This document shows, piece by piece, positions 12,926 to 13,971 of a DNA stretch of 13,971 nucleotides. The position numbers and the translations under genes are program-made. The DNA lies in assembly GCA_033764095.1 (NCBI GenBank), contig JANRJF010000315.1:1-13971 (forward strand), read 5' to 3'. Each line of letters opens with the position of its first letter. The first letter of the stretch is position 1. This stretch comes from JBDTMT01 sp033764095. GTDB taxonomy: Bacteria > Desulfobacterota > Binatia > HRBIN30 > CADEER01. A model generated the notes under the pieces. The model worked only from the letters and a program-made list of their open reading frames with translations. It had not been told where the DNA came from and did not search any database.

Positions 12926-13438
12926 TCAGCGCGCCTCGGCGATGGCGCGCAGTTGCGCCGGCGTCAGGAACCATTCGAGCGCGCCGGCGCGGCGCGGCGG
13001 CAGCGAGGCGACGCTGAAGCAGGCGACGGCGGCCTTGCGGAACGGCAGCGGCGCCAGCGAGGCGGAGCCGGTCATGAGGAACGAGGCCAGCTCGCCCAGG
13101 TCGGGTTGATGGCCGACCAGCAACAGGCGCGTGACGCGGCGCGCCAGCTTGAGGCCCTTGAGCACGTCCTGCGGCAGCGCGCCGGCGGCGAGCGGTGGAT
13201 AGAGCTCCACCGCCAGGGTCGGGCTGAGCACGTCGACCACCAGCCGCGCGGTCTCTTCGGCGCGCCGGAAGGGGCTCGACAGCACCGCGTCGAGCTCGAC
13301 GCCGAGCGCCTTCAGGCCGGCGGCGACGCGTGTCGTCTTGCGCACGCCCTCCTCGGTCAGGGCGCGATCGGCATCGTTCATGCCGCGCGTCGGCTCGGCC
13401 GCGATCCCGTGACGCATGAGATAGAGGGTGCAGGTCAT
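12926..13438 (-). CDS. sixA: SixA-type phosphohistidine phosphatase (histidine phosphatase family)
   Basis: A 170-residue member of the histidine phosphatase (phosphoglycerate-mutase-like) superfamily, SixA branch, which removes phosphate from phosphohistidine in phosphorelay or PTS proteins. The N-terminal YLMRHGIAAEP contains the nucleophile His10 with Arg9. RALTEEGVRKT and LSSPFRRAEETARLV follow, and LLLVGHQPDLGELASFL supplies the second catalytic His110. The C-terminal LEWFLTPAQLRAI matches the usual LxWxLxPxxLR ending of SixA-like proteins. I prefer the ATG at 13438; a GTG three codons upstream (13447) is an alternative. It lies 42 bp after a CHAD-domain gene on the same strand, a pairing often seen. 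The gene name reflects family, not a proven target. Confidence 0.85.
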   Translation of the reverse strand: MTCTLYLMRHGIAAEPTRGMNDADRALTEEGVRKTTRVAAGLKALGVELDAVLSSPFRRAEETARLVVDVLSPTLAVELYPPLAAGALPQDVLKGLKLARRVTRLLLVGHQPDLGELASFLMTGSASLAPLPFRKAAVACFSVASLPPRRAGALEWFLTPAQLRAIAEAR

Positions 13439-13480
13439 GGCGGGCACCCTACTGCCATCGTTTGTGGCCGTTGCAAAGCG

Positions 13481-13971
13481 TCAGGCCGGATCGGCCGACG
13501 GCGCGGCCTCGCGCAGCGCGCCGCGTTCCTCCAGGCGCGCCAGCAGCTTCTTGGCGGCGCGTTTGGCGCGCTTGCCGGTGAAGCGCTTCCAGGCGCGGCG
13601 GAAGCCGGCCTCGGCGGCGCCGGCGTGGCGGATCTCCAGGTCGGCGAGGTGCGAGATGGCGGCGGCGTCGGCGCTGCCGCGCTCGAGGCCGTCGCGGTAG
13701 CGGCGCAGCTCGGCGGCAGCGACGGTGGCGTCGTTGAAGGTGCCGAGCGCGTCCTGCAGGGCGACGACGTGCTCGATCAGCGCCCGGCACGGGCTGCCGC
13801 CAACCGGCTCGATCACCTCCAGGACGTAGCGCAGGCGCTTGCCGCGAATGCGCAGCGCGTGCAGGTCGGCGGCGTCGGCGAGCCCGCCGATCTCGCGGCC
13901 GCGGCGGCGCAGGCGCCGCAACGCCTTGCGCACGGCGCGGCGCCCGGCGGCGGCGAACGGTTCGCTGGCTC
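13481..13971 (-). CDS. CHAD-domain protein, 5'-truncated by the window edge
   Basis: The C-terminal 163 residues of a CHAD (conserved histidine alpha-helical domain) protein; the frame runs off the right end of the window. Visible are RKALRRLRRRGREIGGL, the family-defining ADLHALRIRGKRLRYVLEVIEPV and VVALQDALGTFNDATVAAAELRRY, with its conserved LG-xND. A basic tail, RRAWKRFTGKRAKRAAKKLLARL, follows. The many Arg and Lys and the conserved His fit the polyphosphate-binding role known for CHAD domains. A CYTH triphosphatase domain could precede it outside the window. It would be co-transcribed with the SixA-type gene. Confidence 0.88.
   Translation of the reverse strand, partial: ASEPFAAAGRRAVRKALRRLRRRGREIGGLADAADLHALRIRGKRLRYVLEVIEPVGGSPCRALIEHVVALQDALGTFNDATVAAAELRRYRDGLERGSADAAAISHLADLEIRHAGAAEAGFRRAWKRFTGKRAKRAAKKLLARLEERGALREAAPSADPA

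Noticed and set aside
12702..13109. A 135-residue + strand frame in the region before sixA
   Set aside because: It runs antisense into sixA, has an Arg/Gly/Ser-rich composition and no clear ribosome binding site or motif.

Overview
This is a very GC-rich bacterial window (roughly 70% GC or more by eye) carrying mainly housekeeping and metabolic genes. Third codon positions are saturated with G and C, so nearly every gene has long open frames opposite it, which I treat as shadows. Two observations hint at an uncultured Deltaproteobacteria-like lineage (Binatota, Myxococcota or Desulfobacterota type). One is a palindromic intergenic repeat built around CCCCCTTTGAAAAAGGGGG. The other is a small helical protein whose EKRLM-AVLEEAI pattern I associate with such genomes. 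This placement is an inference from memory and is weak. I see no tRNA, rRNA, CRISPR array, transposase, phage gene or biosynthetic cluster.

Layout from left to right. (1) The C-terminal part of a P1/DmpA-type (S58) aminopeptidase (+) meets, tail to tail, a minus-strand run lysA (diaminopimelate decarboxylase) > OPT-family oligopeptide transporter > EamA/DMT permease. The gaps in this run are 13 bp each, so it is probably one operon. (2) A Gfo/Idh/MocA oxidoreductase diverges from lysA. A 72-residue, four-cysteine, signal-peptide-like protein overlaps its stop codon (ATGA). (3) rsmI (16S rRNA C1402 2'-O-methyltransferase, -) lies next to a small basic protein of unknown function (+). (4) A crotonase-fold enoyl-CoA hydratase/isomerase (-) follows. 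(5) Reading leftwards on the minus strand there is a glycogen block glgC > glgA, then rsmH (16S rRNA C1402 N4-methyltransferase). (6) A small conserved-looking helical protein precedes glgC. (7) A SixA-type phosphohistidine phosphatase and the C-terminal part of a CHAD-domain protein close the window.

Functional links. RsmI and RsmH modify the same 16S rRNA nucleotide and here lie within about 3.3 kb of each other, with rsmH away from its usual cell-division cluster. GlgC and GlgA are consecutive enzymes of bacterial glycogen synthesis. SixA and CHAD are frequent neighbours associated with phosphohistidine or polyphosphate biology. LysA beside two transporters suggests an amino acid/peptide uptake or export unit.

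The most unusual structure is the repeat family at the glgC/glgA and glgA/rsmH junctions. It has three copies: one supplies the region just before the glgA start, and two form an inverted pair with the rsmH start codon in the loop. One copy is read through as part of the RsmH N-terminus. Other points worth a look are a crotonase lacking both hydratase glutamates but keeping an isomerase-type glutamate, a promoter-plus-dyad in front of glgC, and several very stable hairpins between genes.
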